Notes: a model not told the origin generated them from the letters alone. 64,000 nucleotides of DNA from Petaurus breviceps papuanus (GCA_028583685.1 JAMXIF010001183.1:11089873-11153872); one strand, 5' to 3'; counted from the stretch's first letter, positions 23,655-35,935 are shown. Numbers and translations are program-made.

Positions 23655-24040
23655 GACAACTTAGGACTGTTGTTGGTATTTCATTCTTGAAAAGGATCAA
23701 TGACATCATAAGGATAATGACATCATGTTTTGATTTGTCCATGAATTGGATTTAAGTGAGGCAGAGCTGTACAAGGTCATCAGCCTCACTTCCTCCTTTA
23801 GAGTTGAGTCCAGTGGCAGGATAAGAGTCATGATGACTAATGATGGCCCAGGATGCAGCAGGTGACCTTGGCCTTTTAAAATAAAGGTCTTTAACTTAAG
23901 AAAACTAAGTACGAAGGAGAAGAAAGCTTGCTGTCTGAGTTTGTGGGCAGAATAGTCCACAATTCAAGGATTCACTAACACCCAGGTCTCTTGACTCCCA
24001 GCTTAATTCCCTTTCTATTATGCCATGGTGCCTCTATTGG
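23655..24040 (+). repeat. Marsupial interspersed repeat, family not named
   Basis: ttcattcttgaaaaggatca, aatgacatcataaggataat, gaattggatttaagtgaggc, gccaggcagagctgta-type and gaccttggcctttt are a recurrent marsupial motif order. A MIR3-like 3' end (ttctattatgccatggtgcc) follows near 24020. Confidence 0.5.
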
Positions 24041-24107
24041 TTACATTTTCCTCAGAAGGATGAGATAATAAGAACTCTGAAAAAGGAACACATACATGTA
24101 TATATAC

Positions 24108-24365
24108 AGCTAGGTGGTTGAATGGATAGAGAATGAAGCTGGAGTTTGGAAGAACTGAATTCAAATCCTGCTTCAAACACTAGCTTGTATGAGTCCAGGA
24201 AAGTTGCTTAATCTCTGTTTAACTCAATTTCCTCATCTATAAAATGAGTATTATAGTAGCACCCACTTTTCAGAGTTGCTGTAAAGATGAAACAAAATAT
24301 CTGTAACGTTCTTTGCAAACTTTCAGATACTACATAAATGTTAGCTATCATCATTGTCATCATAC
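24108..24365 (+). repeat. MIR-like CORE-SINE
   Basis: cagctaggtggttgaatgga, gaactgaattcaaatcctgc, caatttcctcatctataaaa and ctgtaacgttctttgcaaac. Diverged. Confidence 0.75.
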
Positions 24366-26275
24366 AGTGCGAGGTCTATGATATTGATGCTTAGAGTGAA
24401 CATCTGATTAGAAATACCTGAATGGAAATGGAGTCCATAACTTCCAGATCACATTTTATTGTGCTATTGTATAAAGTGTGTAATGGAAATATTCAAATAT
24501 ATCAAGTGGACATTTTACATAACAAGAATATAATTTCAAGGGACTCTAATCTCTTGATACAGAGCTCTCTTCTCTAGTGCAAACACTCTTTGAAGACATC
24601 CTTAATTTGGTTTCTAACTATTCATAACTTTATCTTGTTTTGATGTGGTTAAGCTTATGATGTGGAAAGCTACTTATAAAAATTGAATCTTAATTTCCAG
24701 AAAATCATATTCAAGGCCATCCCTGCACTGTATGATCGAACAATTGGCACATGGGGTGCTTTCCTGGTCTGCAAGGACTTTCTCCCAGGTTGGGTCCTAG
24801 TAAAGCAAGAATGTGGCTAGGCTGAGCTATCAATTTCTCACAGAAGAGCCCAAATCTCAGGACTAGTGATCCTTAGACTTGGGGTGGCTCATAGGAAAAA
24901 GAGAACTTCTTAACTCCTGCCCTCCACTGCCAACTAACACAGCCTATGTTGGAGCCAAATCTAGTCCTCTGAGTCTTGGGTGACTGGCTGCTTTTGTGTG
25001 AGGCCTCTTACTTCTCACAGCTTCTGGGGAAAGATAACTCTGCTGAGATTGATTTAGACATGTATCAGAGCTGCTGCAACAGGGTGAACTCTCTTGAATG
25101 TTGTGGTTTCCTTTCTGGGCTTGTCTGAATGTACCTTTAGAAAGCCGCAACTTCTTAAAAAACTGTATTGCTTGAGCTATGATATCTACATACACAAATA
25201 CATATTTTAAAGAAATCTATCAGTTAATCTCAGTGACTGTCAAACAGACTGTTCTGCAGTTAGAATTTCAAGTTGATGCAAAAAATCAAAACCCTTAAAA
25301 CATCTGGAGCCCTTCTGTTCTTTGTCTTACTTGGTGGTGCACACCCTATGTAGTTCCCTTCCCCTTATCTCTTGCTGCCTTTAGACTCTAAGTCCCTCAA
25401 AGATGGGTACCATATCTGACTCATGCCTGAGTGGGCTCTGTGGCTGCAGAAGTGAAGCTGTCATAGTGCTGAGCCTTGTGGATTCTCACATCCCTGCAAT
25501 CTGTCTGTCCCCAGTTCTCCCTTGAGAGACCTTTCCTAGTGAAGAGGAAAAATAAAACTTGGGATGTTTCCTTCAATGGAAAGCAATGCTTCCATGATAT
25601 GGAAGAATCTGATCTATTTATGTATCCCAGACTTTTGCTAAGAATGAGTTTCTTTTTATTTATCAGTGTTTTTTAGGGGTTTGGAAAGGCTGGGGAAAAA
25701 GGGTTTATCCCATTTAAAGTGGAAAGGGAAGCTGCTGTATCCATTTTCCTGGGGATTTTTTGTTTCCTGGAGTCAGTCTGCAAAAATTTTCCTATGTTAT
25801 GCTATTTAGAGTCATGATCCTGAGGCCTGGTGCTGCTAAAACTGTAAACAGCATATATTTGCTTCTGTCACTGTGTTTGAAAGATTGTTAACACTACCTC
25901 ATATATGAGTCCCCCCAAATTAGTCTAAGTCCTGAGGCAGTCCAAGGAACTTCGGGGCAATATTCTCTTTGTTAAATGGATTTGAATTGAATTTTCCTCC
26001 TCCTCTCATTACAGCAAATGATGGAAATCTAGGTAAAATGGTGCTACTTTGGGAGGTCAAATGTCTTCTTTTAATTGGTCTTGAATATTTGCTCATTCAC
26101 CCACACCTAGTGTGAGCACCTTTGAGGGTCGCATTTACTGGGTCTCATTGAACACAAGTAGAGTATAGTCATTATGGATACTACCCTCACAAGTGGATAG
26201 TGTGAAATGGACCACTGAGGGACTCATTCACTAAGATTCATTGAATACAAATGAAGCAGTCATAATGGACGTTAC

Positions 26276-26406
26276 CTGCACAATTGGATGGACCGTGACT
26301 TTGTGTAGATCTTGTTGCGCAGGTTCTTGGACCAGGCTGGAAGCCACAAAACTGAATCCTCTAAAAAGATTGTGAGCATTGGCACTTGGAGGAACACCAG
26401 GGGAAT
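26276..26406 (-). CDS. RPS6KA2: RPS6KA2 (RSK3) internal exon, about residues 359-402, linker with hydrophobic motif
   Basis: This 131-bp exon starts with the last two bases of an aspartate codon, then SPGVPPSANAHNLFRGFSFV and the RSK3-type linker ASSLVQEPAQQDLHKVTVHP-IVQ. FRGFSFVA is the hydrophobic motif; its serine corresponds to Ser377, which the C-terminal kinase domain autophosphorylates to create a docking site for PDK1. The first serine (in DSP) corresponds to Ser360, an ERK-type turn-motif site. The acceptor is cacctacag and the donor CAG|gtaacg; intron phases are 1 in and 0 out. The SSL...QQDLHK stretch is specific to RSK3 and about two residues longer than in RSK2, which is the strongest paralogue evidence. 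Four differences from human are seen (H-N, I-V, S-A, P-T). The intron just before the acceptor happens to read S-P-T in frame, so a start judged by open frame alone would be too long. Confidence 0.96.
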
Positions 26407-27245
26407 CTGTAGGTGAATCAATGTTATGATATATGAAAATTTTTTTATGATAATCACAGTATAAAGGCAGGGAGGGACAGGAAGTGAGGTGGAAGGGAGG
26501 CGGGGCATGTAAAAAATGCAACCCCTCCCCCCAATCCAATAACTTCAAATGTGCTTAGTAGCCACATGCCTTGGATTGATTGTATCTTTTACATTTGAGG
26601 TGAGAGATGGATATAGATTAGGAAAATGTAGGACAAATCTTGCCTTCGGTTTGTTGTTTATTGCTAAGTTTAATTGTGGTTAATGCTGCATCTCCACAGT
26701 TCTTTTTAAGTAGATAAATTTAAAGCTTCCATGTAAGCTGTTTTGTATATATAGAAAAGGCTAGTGTGTCCGGTAAGGAAGTCTTTCCTTGTTTCCTCTT
26801 CACTCTTCTACACCCCGCTTGTCCCGGTACTCAAGAAACTAAGAATTACTTCCCGACATTGTTTTCAACTCCAAACAATCTCAAGTCAAGGACTACGCTT
26901 CCCTATAGGCCTCTCTGATACAAACTACTTTTCTCTCTTTGTCTCAAAACCCATCATTGTAGGGATGGAAATGTGATTTCCACTGTTGGTTCATTATTCT
27001 TACTTCATTAAAAAGAGAAATATGGACACTGGGGAGTGTTTGCACATCCTGAAGCCATAACCTTCAATTTGGGTGTCACTCAATAATCTCCCCTGATAAA
27101 GATGTGGATATCACCAGAAATTATGCCTGTTAAAAGAGAATTTGGTGCCACGTAATGGCTAATACATAGGACAAATGATTAAATAATCCCATTACTTTGA
27201 TCAGTTGAATGTCATGTTCAGTTTGGGTTGAAGAATGCATGAAAG

Positions 27246-27486
27246 CAGTGGAATGCTGGAGCCAGCTCCAATTGCCCTGACTATTACATTTTCATTGTGA
27301 GCATTTCCAACCCAGAAACAGGCAAATGCTATCAATCAGAGTTCAATTTATTGCTTTATTGATTGTCTAGACCTAATGAAGTGAGGAGAAAATGGTAATG
27401 ATGCAGATTAAACTTAAAAGTGTCTCATGTGAACATTTCCCTACCCCCTGAGAGCTAGTTGTTAAATATTTATCAGTACATTCCTT
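27246..27486 (+). repeat. hAT-like MITE, copy 2
   Basis: Starts cagtggaatgctggagccag, shares atgcagattaaacttaaaag and agttgttaaatatttatcag with the copy at 2330-2568. It is flanked by an 8-bp duplication with one mismatch, catgaaag (27238-27245) and catggaag (27487-27494), the size expected for hAT elements. Confidence 0.7.
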
Positions 27487-27543
27487 CATGGAAGTCATTT
27501 ATACTTAGAGAATCATAAAATCAAGTGAGACAACATATATAAA

Positions 27544-27808
27544 AGGCAGCTGGGTGGCACAGTGGATAGAGTATTGAGCCTGGGGTCAGGAAGATTCATC
27601 TTCCTGACCCCAGAGTTCAAATCCAATCTCAGACACTCAATAGTTGTGTGACTCTGGGCAAGTCACTTAACCCTGTTTGCCTCAGTTCCTCATCTGTAAA
27701 AGTAGTTAGAAAAGGAATTGGCAAACCACTCCAGTATCTTTGACAAGAAAACCCAAAAGGGGTCATAAAGAGTCAGACATGACCAAAAAATAACTAAACA
27801 ACAACACC
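27544..27808 (+). repeat. MAR1-type CORE-SINE, full length
   Basis: ggcagctgggtggcacagtg through caaaccactccagtatcttt, ggggtcataaagagtcagac and the tail aactaaacaacaacacc. It contains a small internal repeat of gaagattcatcttcctgacc. Confidence 0.9.
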
Positions 27809-27924
27809 AAAAATTATGTATGTATATATATATAGTATTGTGCAAATCTTGAAGTACTATATAAATGCTATCATTATTATAAATATGAAGATTATTAGCT
27901 ATAGATTGTTATACCTAGCTATTA

Positions 27925-28355
27925 TTATTGTCGTTCAGTGATATCCAATACTTCATGACACCATTTGGGGATTTTCTTGGCAAACATACTAGAATGATTA
28001 CCATTACCTTCTCCAGCTTATTTTACAGATGAAGAAACTGAGATAAACAGGGTTAAATGACTTGCCCAGGATCACAATAGCTATTAAGTGTCTGAAGTGA
28101 GATTTGAATTTAGGAAGATGGGTCTTTTTTTTTTTTTTTTGCTTTTTGAAGGGCAATTGGGTTAAGTAACTTGCCCAAGGTTATACGGCTAGTTTTTTTG
28201 TGTGTGGGTGTTAAGTGTCTGAGGCCAGAACTGAACTCGGGTCCTCCTAACTCCGGGGCTGGCACTTTTACTCACTGCACCACCTAGCCGCCCAAAGATG
28301 GGTCTTTCTGACTCCAGACCTGGCACTCTATCCACTACATCAACTATCTGCCTTA
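27925..28355 (-). repeat. MAR1-type CORE-SINE interrupted by a WSINE1
   Basis: Reverse MAR1: attattgtcgttcagtgata, tggcaaacatactagaatga, cttgcccaggatcacaatag, then after the WSINE1 at 28124-28293 it resumes with ctgactccagacctggcact. The SINE is bounded by aagatgggtcttt on both sides. Confidence 0.85.
28124..28293 (-). repeat. WSINE1-type SINE nested in MAR1
   Basis: A reverse copy from a T-run (A-tail on the minus strand) to caccacctagccgccc. The 13-bp target duplication aagatgggtcttt shows that it entered an existing MAR1. Confidence 0.9.
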
Positions 28356-28544
28356 TATCTAGTTGTATTTTATTATTGTTGTATTTGTTATTATTGTGTA
28401 TCATTTAAAGAAAACTTTATAATAAGAATTTTAAAGTATTCTTCTGGCCTATTATTGCTTCATTTCATAAAGTAATTGGAAATTTAACAGTCTTACACTC
28501 TCTACAATATTTTAAGAATGATAATTTTAGTTAGAATATATAGT

Positions 28545-28700
28545 GTTTTAATCTTTGCAAGGTATTTTATATACATTATGATATTTGATCCTCACAACAT
28601 CCCTGTGAAGTACTACAGATAGTATCATACCCAATTTGTAGATGAGGGAAGGCTTAGAGAGATTGTGATATTAGCCTTAGCAATACTATTAATAAAGATA
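28545..28700 (-). repeat. MIR-like core fragment
   Basis: tacattatgatatttgatcc, tcacaacatccctgtgaagt and gtagatgagggaaggcttag are a MIR core in reverse. Confidence 0.6.
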
Positions 28701-28739
28701 ATAAAATATGTGAATTCGGCAATGAACTGCATATCTGCA

Positions 28740-28771
28740 TATTATATATATATGTATATATATATATATAG
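28740..28771 (+). repeat. (TA)n microsatellite
   Basis: tatatatatatgtatatata and similar. Confidence 0.9.
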
Positions 28772-28851
28772 TATTAACCTTGAGGGTTGTTAAAAGATGC
28801 TTATAGACTCTGTAATATGGCAAAACCTACTCTTCTTTAAAAAATTTTTTC

Positions 28852-28912
28852 GTGACCTTGGGCAAGTTGCTTAACCCCAACTGCCCTCCAAAAAAACCCC
28901 CCCAAAAATAAG
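28852..28912 (+). repeat. WSINE1 3' fragment
   Basis: gtgaccttgggcaagttgct to aactgccctcc and an A/C-rich tail; only the 3' end is present. Confidence 0.7.
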
Positions 28913-28927
28913 AATGGTGGCTACAGG

Positions 28928-29085
28928 GGGCGACTAGGTGGTACAGTGAATAGAGCACTGGCCCTGGAGTCAGGAGAGAACCTGAGTTCAGATCCAGCCT
29001 CAGACACTTAACACTTACTAGCCGTGTGATGTTGGGCAAGTTGCTTAACCTCAATTGCCCTCTAAAAAAAAAAAGCAAAAAAAAT
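28928..29085 (+). repeat. WSINE1-type SINE
   Basis: gggcgactaggtggtacagt to aattgccctct and an A-rich tail. It lies about 15 bp after the WSINE1 fragment at 28852, in the same orientation. Confidence 0.88.
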
Positions 29086-29274
29086 TTTTTTTTCCTAATT
29101 TCTCTCCATTTGCATGGATACCTTGCTCAATTAGTATATGGAGCTCTAGCAATTGTTACAGTTATGTAATTATTATATTTTGGGGGCCTATCACATAGTA
29201 AATCCATATGTTAAATGTGTAAAAGCACACTTTACACACTTTTATGCGAGGTAGCCTGTTACAGAACATAATAC

Positions 29275-29375
29275 AATGATAGTGGAGTCAGGAAGATATA
29301 AATTCAGGTCACCCCTTTAACATATGTTGGCTAAATGAATTTAGGAAAGTCACTTCATCTCCCTGAGCTTCTAGG
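29275..29375 (+). repeat. MIR-like SINE fragment
   Basis: gatagtggagtcaggaagat and ttaggaaagtcacttcatct; the rest is lost. Confidence 0.45.
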
Positions 29376-31007
29376 CTGAGGGGGTTTTTGTTTTTGAACC
29401 TCTTTCTGTGTAGGAGGGTGGAGAGATGGGGTTATAAGAATCATGTTTTAAGTTCTTTTTACTTCAATTAAAATAATTTAAAAAATTTGTTGCAAAAGAT
29501 TTCTCCTGAAAGAAAAACAACTGATTTATGAACAATAATGAGTTGCTAATGTCACAAAAATATTTTCAGGAAGCAATTAGCACATTGGAAGAAAATGATG
29601 ATAATGAATGTTGTCTTGTACCTTTCATTTGCTTAGATATAGAAACATGAATGTCTCAGTATAATGTGATCAGTTCTTTCAGGACATGAGTTATCAGATC
29701 ACACAGAAAGGAATAACTAGATTTCTCTTGGAAGACTCTGCATGTTTTTGTTCATCTTCTGTGTCCTGTGCCAATGAAGAAAATAGCACACAAAGGCAAT
29801 ACTTGCCAATGGGAAGTCTTAATTCTTTCCAGGTTATGACAAAGGCACCATCATTACTTAGTTTTTATCTTCTTGAATGTCCAGTTGTAGATGCCAACAT
29901 GATGGCTGAATTAATATAATCAGAGTTGATGGTGTTTGGGAATAAACTCCCCAACTGCCAGACTATGGAAGCTTAATTAAAAAACAGAAAGCATGGCTGA
30001 GTAGTTTTTGGAATCTGAAAATTATTCAGTGCAAGACACATGAGACAACAAACACGTTTTTTTTGAAACAGTGCTCTGTTTTTCCTGCTTGCGTACAAGC
30101 TTCTCTGGATGGATGGGTTTCCATTTCATTTAGTCTGTTTGTACTCCATCTTTCTTTTCAGTTCACCCTATTACTTGCTGCCTCTTCAAAATTCCCTAAA
30201 CTGTCTTGTAGTTCATTGAAAAGTACACCCACTGGAAAAAAAATACAAGTGTATATATCATTGCTTTCAGCTACTTCAAATGACAGGCATTAATTTCTTC
30301 CCTGAGGTTTCTAGGTTTAAGAGCCTGATTCTACTGAAGGGAATAATACTATTATGGATTTTCACAGGTCATGGAAATGTTAAGGTCTGAGTACATACCT
30401 GGGTCGTCAGTAGTCTCTTTTACAATATTACAAGAAAGGAAAGAATTGCTATAAGGCTGTACACATTCATTAACACTAAGAGAATGGAAATCTAAAAGGA
30501 ATACTTTCTTCCCCCATACACATGAACTGACTATCCTGGGGCTTTTACTTTACCATGTATACATCAAGGGAAATTGTTGAAGGAGTGGTGGCAAATGACT
30601 AAAAGACAGAAACTTTTAGGAAAGGTTGCAAGAATTAAAATGTGAATAGCCTTTAAATGATGACTACATGGTGGGTGACAGGATTAGATTTGATAAAGAT
30701 CTGGGGAAGAATAATTCTTTAGCATGACAGGGAGGAAAACAAGAGAAAAAATATGGAATAAATGCATAAAAAATTGAAACTGAGTATAGTCAAGCCTTGA
30801 CTATCCACTCAAGTATTTTCTACCTTATAGATTAACCTGATGAAATTTTAATCATGGGTTGGCTTCTCTTTGCCATCCAACATGATCTAGAGTTACCTCT
30901 CCTCTCAGTAATAGGTATGTGCGCAGGGAATATAAAACACTTGCAGTCTTCTTTTAAACCAAATAAAAGCAAGAGTACAAACTTATTACAAGAAAATTAC
31001 ATTATAA

Positions 31008-31166
31008 GGGCAGCTAGGTGGCACAGTGAATAGAGCATCAGCCCTGGAGTCAGGAGGACCTGAGTTCAAATTCGGCCTCAGACACTTAACACAAAAACTA
31101 GCCATGTGACCTTGGCCAAGTCACTTAACCCCAATTACCCTCCCCCCAAAAAGGCAAAAAAAAAGC
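31008..31166 (+). repeat. WSINE1-type SINE, full length
   Basis: gggcagctaggtggcacagt to an A-rich tail. Perfect 13-bp duplication aaattacattata (30994-31006 and 31167-31179). Confidence 0.94.
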
Positions 31167-31534
31167 AAATTACATTATACATCCTGAAGTCAAATACAAA
31201 TGATTTTGTGTATAATATGCTTTTAAAAAACAGCAGTGCTGCTGCTACCATTAACCTATTCCCTCCCTCCTGCCCAAGTCTAGCCCTAGACCTTCCAAAC
31301 ACAAGCTTCTAAAAATAGCCCAATTTCTAAAATCAGAGATATTTGTGTCCCTAGCATTGCAAAATCCATGTCCCTCACAGGTAAATTCTATGATACAATA
31401 AAATAATCCTATGAAGGGGCCTTTGAGAGCCTCTAGAGAAAAAAAAAGAAGATATTACATAAGATGGGGAAGTTAACAATCAGTGATACTGGAAAAGCAA
31501 TCACGGTTTAGAAAAATTAAAATACTAGAGTCAT

Positions 31535-31920
31535 CAATTTACCTAGAAGCATTTATTTGGTGCTTCTGTCTACCATGCTGGTATACAAAGATACCAGTGA
31601 AACAAACAATCCCTGACTTCAACATTTTAATGGAGGAAACAACACATACACTCTTTATTAGATGCTGAATATATAGAATGAACAGCTGGTGGTTCAGGGC
31701 ACATGTGTTTTGGCAGCTGGTGGGGGTGGGTGGGTATGAGAACGAGGAAAGGCTTCATGAAGGACCTTGTACTTGAGCTTAGTCATGTAGGACACCAGGG
31801 CTTCTAAGAGGCAGAGTTGAGGAGAGGGCACATTCTTGGTGTGGGGGACAGTCAATATAAAGGCATGGAGATGGAGCAATGAATACAGATGTATTCCTTG
31901 TGGAACAGAGAGTAGGTCAC
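31535..31920 (+). repeat. Interspersed repeat of the 'tgtgccaggcac' family, long copy
   Basis: ctagaagcatttatttggtg, aacattttaatggaggaaac, gaaaggcttcatgaaggacc and tggtgtgggggacagtcaat are in the order seen in other copies. This copy preserves more of the 3' part. Confidence 0.55.
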
Positions 31921-33045
31921 TGCCAGTTCTGGCTATTTTTTGAGATACATTGTCATTTTTTTGTGGGGCAATAGATTCCCTTTTAATTTTTCCCCCTACA
32001 AGAATACTAATATAATACTATCATTCCTATAGCATACTAATATTTAATAGTCTGCTATTAAAATAGTAGATGTAAAATGTGAACTCCCAGATCACATTAA
32101 AAGGTTTATAGGGTGAGGGAGTAGTGCCTGGTTGCCTAGGTAGATTACAAGGACAGGCCAATATTAGCATTAAAAAACAGCGACCAGAAAGGCTTAGTCA
32201 CTAACTTTGAATATTTCAAATACAGGTTGAAGGCTAGAGGTCTGCTTCCAAAATAAAAACATACTCCATTCGAAGACCTGAACATTTTATGAGGATTAAT
32301 AGTTAATGTCCCTCCATCTTAAGAATTGACATTGTATTAATTTGACAGATGGATAAACCAGAACAGAAGTAAAATTACTAAAGGAATTCCAGTAACTGGT
32401 GCAAGATGAAACCTCTGAATCTCATCCTCTTTCATCTTCTGTTACAATGACTAGATGTGGTGCTAATCTCATATAAGTATTAGGACAGAATCTTACACAA
32501 AGTGAAATATCTTTCAAAGCAGTAAAGCATCCTATTATTAACTGCCCCCTATTTGAAGTGGGTTTCCTCGTCTTTGGAAGCTTTGTTAAATCACAGCTAT
32601 TCAGCAATGATCTCCATACTGAAGGCAGTCATTACTGTATGGGACTCTCAGGTCCTTATACTAATGACAGGCTGGATTTTATCTGGGGTTTCCTATAAGA
32701 CTCCAAATGAATTAGTTAACGATAAACGGACTCAAATGAACCTAGGTTTCCTCTAGGCAGCTTATGTTGCTAAACCAGAGCAGTGTTGCCTTGCTTAAAG
32801 CATCTTGCCTGGGAACACAGTAAGACAAAGCTGTAATCATTCCATATCCCTGTAATGTCTTACATTCAGTTCATTTCTCATCACCCACGGTAGTGGGAAT
32901 TTGAGAGAGTACAAGGAGATGAAACTCACAGATAATCCTCCAATCTCACTGATAGGACTAGGGAAGTCTCTGCTTTAATTTAACTACATACCCTGAGTAT
33001 CTGTCTGTTCATTCCATAACTTTCTTTATAATTTTTACAAATAAT

Positions 33046-33189
33046 TTTTTTTGGAGGGCAATTGGGGTTAAGTGACTTGTCCAAAGTCACATAGCTAGTA
33101 AGTGTGTCAAGTGTCTGAGGCTGGATTTGAACTCAGGTCCTCCTGACTCCAGGGCTGGTGCTCTATTCACTGCGCCACCTAGCAGCCCC
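33046..33189 (-). repeat. WSINE1-type SINE
   Basis: Reverse copy from a T-run to gcgccacctagcagcccc. Flanked by a tacaaataa duplication. Confidence 0.9.
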
Positions 33190-33897
33190 TACAAATAAAT
33201 TTTGATTGATATATTTTGTTTTTATGTTGCCTAAAACTTTCCCCTGTATCTCTAGGCCCTTTCTCCCCTTTCAGAGAGCCATCCTATATCACAAAGGATA
33301 TTTTTTAATCTATACCTTTCCAAGGAATTGACGGGTATCTATATATTCACTGTTTGTTTTTCTTTTGCTTATAAAACTGTGTTGACTTGACTTTTTGGAC
33401 TAGTCTGCAATCTTTAAATAAAATGGTTTGTAACAGTGATTTCAAATGAGAATGTAATTTATTTTCAGACTGGATGAGTTCACAAACCTTTAGCCGTACC
33501 AACAGTTTTAGCCTTGTCCTAACTAAACCTTGGTGCAACACTACTGAGAGGTAGCAACATTGATTAAAGTTTCTGTTATTTTCCCCCTGTGTGCAGGAGA
33601 TAGTGCCAAGGTGTAAAGCAGGCAAAACACAAGGAACAGGAGGGAGAAAAATCCGTGCAACCTGGACAACACCCAAAATGTATATAACCAGCTCCTGCTG
33701 TATCACTTCCATCCATAGCTTTAAGTCTAGCTAAGAAGGAAAGACAACAAACAGTGATGATAGTTTTCTATGAAACATAGTTGATTCATGCGGTTTTCTG
33801 GCTCCTAGATGTCTGCCCCCTAGCTGTTTGGCAATATTGGAAAAATATGTCATTGGCAATAACAGCTGATTTTTCCCCTTTAGTGGCCCGCACTAAC

Positions 33898-34000
33898 CTG
33901 TAGGGGTCCTGGATGTGAACTCGGGATCAAAATGAAATGTATCTTCAGGTCTGCCCACTGCTGGTTTAAAAGGTGGCTTGATCTCTTTTCTGTACAGCTT
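33898..34000 (-). CDS. RPS6KA2: RPS6KA2 (RSK3) internal exon, about residues 325-358, AGC-kinase tail with turn-motif threonine
   Basis: This 103-bp exon encodes 34 residues plus one base, beginning [20 protein letters not shown] and ending [11 protein letters not shown]. It is the C-terminal extension of the N-terminal kinase domain, with the PPFKP motif and the FDPEFT segment that wraps the small lobe in AGC kinases. The final TPT contains the threonine corresponding to Thr356 of human RSK3, a proline-directed site that ERK phosphorylates in this family. The acceptor is ccttctag and the donor CAG|gttagt; the intron enters in phase 0 and leaves in phase 1, so the aspartate codon is shared with the next exon. 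From memory, two residues differ from human (T to K near the start, A to S near the end). The frame is intact. The neighbouring exons are 22.8 kb upstream and 7.5 kb downstream. Confidence 0.96.
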
Positions 34001-34389
34001 CTAGAAGGAGAGCAATATGAAAAAATTCAGACACCAGAAGGGAGGCAGTTTGCCTTGGCTTTCTGAAAAACAGAAGTTGTTTCTCTTCTCGGGCCATCTT
34101 AACTTACAAAAGAATTATTAAAGTGCTGGAAATGAAATAGGTTCAGTAGGGAGGGCAAGGACTAAGAACATGCTGAATTTTCTTATCTAAAAAAATGAAA
34201 GAACTGAATTAGATCTCATGAATAATGTATGCAAAATCATTTTGTAAACTACAGAACGCTTTAGAGGGATCAGCTATTATTAGTAGTATGGTGACATTTT
34301 ACCTGGGCTCTCCCTTCTAACCTGTGATTTCATGTACACTTGCCTTGGCTACACACCCCTGAGTACTACTTGAGTATATCTTTATCTTT

Positions 34390-34640
34390 GCCATCAATCA
34401 ATCAATCAATCAGTGAGCATTTATTAATCATGAGGCATTACAGTAGACACTGGGGATAGAAAAATGAAACCATTTAGGGACCTTAACATTCTAACACGGA
34501 GACAAAATGTACTTTAATACCTACATATGAAGTAAAATCAGGATAACTACAAGGTAAATTTATTGGGGGCAAGAGAGAGCTCTAGAAGTTAGGAAGCTTA
34601 GAAAAGGCTTCATGTAAGGATGACGTGTGAGTTTTGGGAG
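34390..34640 (+). repeat. Interspersed repeat of the 'tgtgccaggcac' family
   Basis: Begins with a (TCAA)n run (caatcaatcaatcaatcagt), then gagcatttattaatcatgag, cactggggatagaaaaatga and gaaaaggcttcatgtaagga. Confidence 0.55.
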
Positions 34641-35863
34641 TGGCTTTCTTTTATGCTTTTAAAGTTGGCTTTGAAAGCAATTCCAAAGGAGGAATTTCTA
34701 AAATGGAACACTAGTAGCATTTTGAAATCATTTTTTTAACCTCCCACATTGACCACTTAGGAGAAAATGACACTCATTGGAAGTAAAAAGCTACATTAGG
34801 GTTTAAAAAAAAGTCTTATTACATTATAAAGACATAAGTAGAAATACAACAGCTTTTTCTATCCATGCATCCCCCCATGGGACCTGGCTCATTCTGTATT
34901 TTGTATATTGCTTGTGGGGTAGCAGAAATAACTGGCTAGGCTTGACACCTTGAAAGAGCTTCATGAGCTAAGAGTCATTGTTTTAACCTCATATATTCTT
35001 GTTCACGCATGTGTTGTTTCATTAAAACAGACTTAGTGACTCTATTTTGCCCTTAGCCACCATTTTGTGAAGTTAAGTTTCAATTTCTTGAAAGTCATCT
35101 GATTTGAGAAAGAAACAAGACCGCTCCACCCCTCCCCCTTACGTCAGTATCTCCTGATCCTCCTCCATTAGTGAGAAACCATATGTCTCCATCTCTGGAC
35201 TCCTATTTTTCTACTTCCTTCAATTAATATCATAACTGTAGAAACCAATGGTCAGGGTCTTTGTGTGGACCAAGAGCATTGGACCTGATTCTTTCCTATA
35301 ACTGCATGCATTGCTAAATAAATAATTGTTTGAATGTAACTGCTCAGTGTCTTTATTCTACCATAACAATATGAATATGTGTTAGGCACCCATAGTGTTC
35401 CAGGAGTACGTATTTGGGATATGACAGAGATCATCTGGAGACTTGTCAATCCTAGTTATCACTAGCCAATTGGGGTACAAAATTTTTGGGTTCAAAATTA
35501 TGCCAGGGAAAAGCATTAAGCAATATGAAGTGTTCATTAAAACTAGAGGTAGGGGTTCAGAAGAAAGTAAACAGTTAGCCAAGAAGATGGTGTATGGAAT
35601 TGGAATTTATGTATCTGAACCACAACTTAAAATAGTGGAGCAATGAGCTGATGGCCAGTGACAGAGTGCACATGACAAGAACCTATTAAAAAATCATTTC
35701 CCTGGAGACTTATGGACCTAATAAAGAGGACTTTTAAACTGTAAAGGAGGGAGAGAGAGAAACCCAATAGCATAGATCTACTAGCACCATAAGGAGTAGA
35801 AGAATAATAGAAGCAAGGGCCCAAGAAAGCAGAAAAAACAAAAACAAGCTATGGCCTGATAGG

Positions 35864-35865
<2 letters not shown>

Positions 35866-35917
<52 letters not shown>

Positions 35918-35935
35918 TATATATATATATAAATA
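35866..35935 (+). repeat. (AT)n microsatellite
   Basis: About 22 uninterrupted AT units, a short gc break, then more AT units. Confidence 0.95.

Larger units (their letters stand above)
23217..26275 (-). other. RPS6KA2: RPS6KA2 intron, about 3.1 kb
   Basis: This intron separates the linker exon from the first C-terminal-domain exon. It carries one marsupial interspersed repeat (23655-24040) and one MIR-like SINE (24108-24365). Nothing recognisable is seen from 24370 to 26275. Confidence 0.93.
26407..33897 (-). other. RPS6KA2: RPS6KA2 intron, about 7.5 kb
   Basis: This is a phase 1 intron that interrupts the aspartate codon just before the Ser360 site. It holds a hAT-like MITE, MAR1 and WSINE1 copies and AT-rich microsatellites, listed separately. 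Nothing recognisable is seen at about 26410-27235, 29400-30990, 31930-33035 and 33200-33890. Confidence 0.93.

Noticed and set aside
33347-33712. Open frame of 121 codons on the minus strand close to an RSK3 exon
   Set aside because: No known domain, no frame continuity with the exon, and no supporting splice pattern; it reads as intron.
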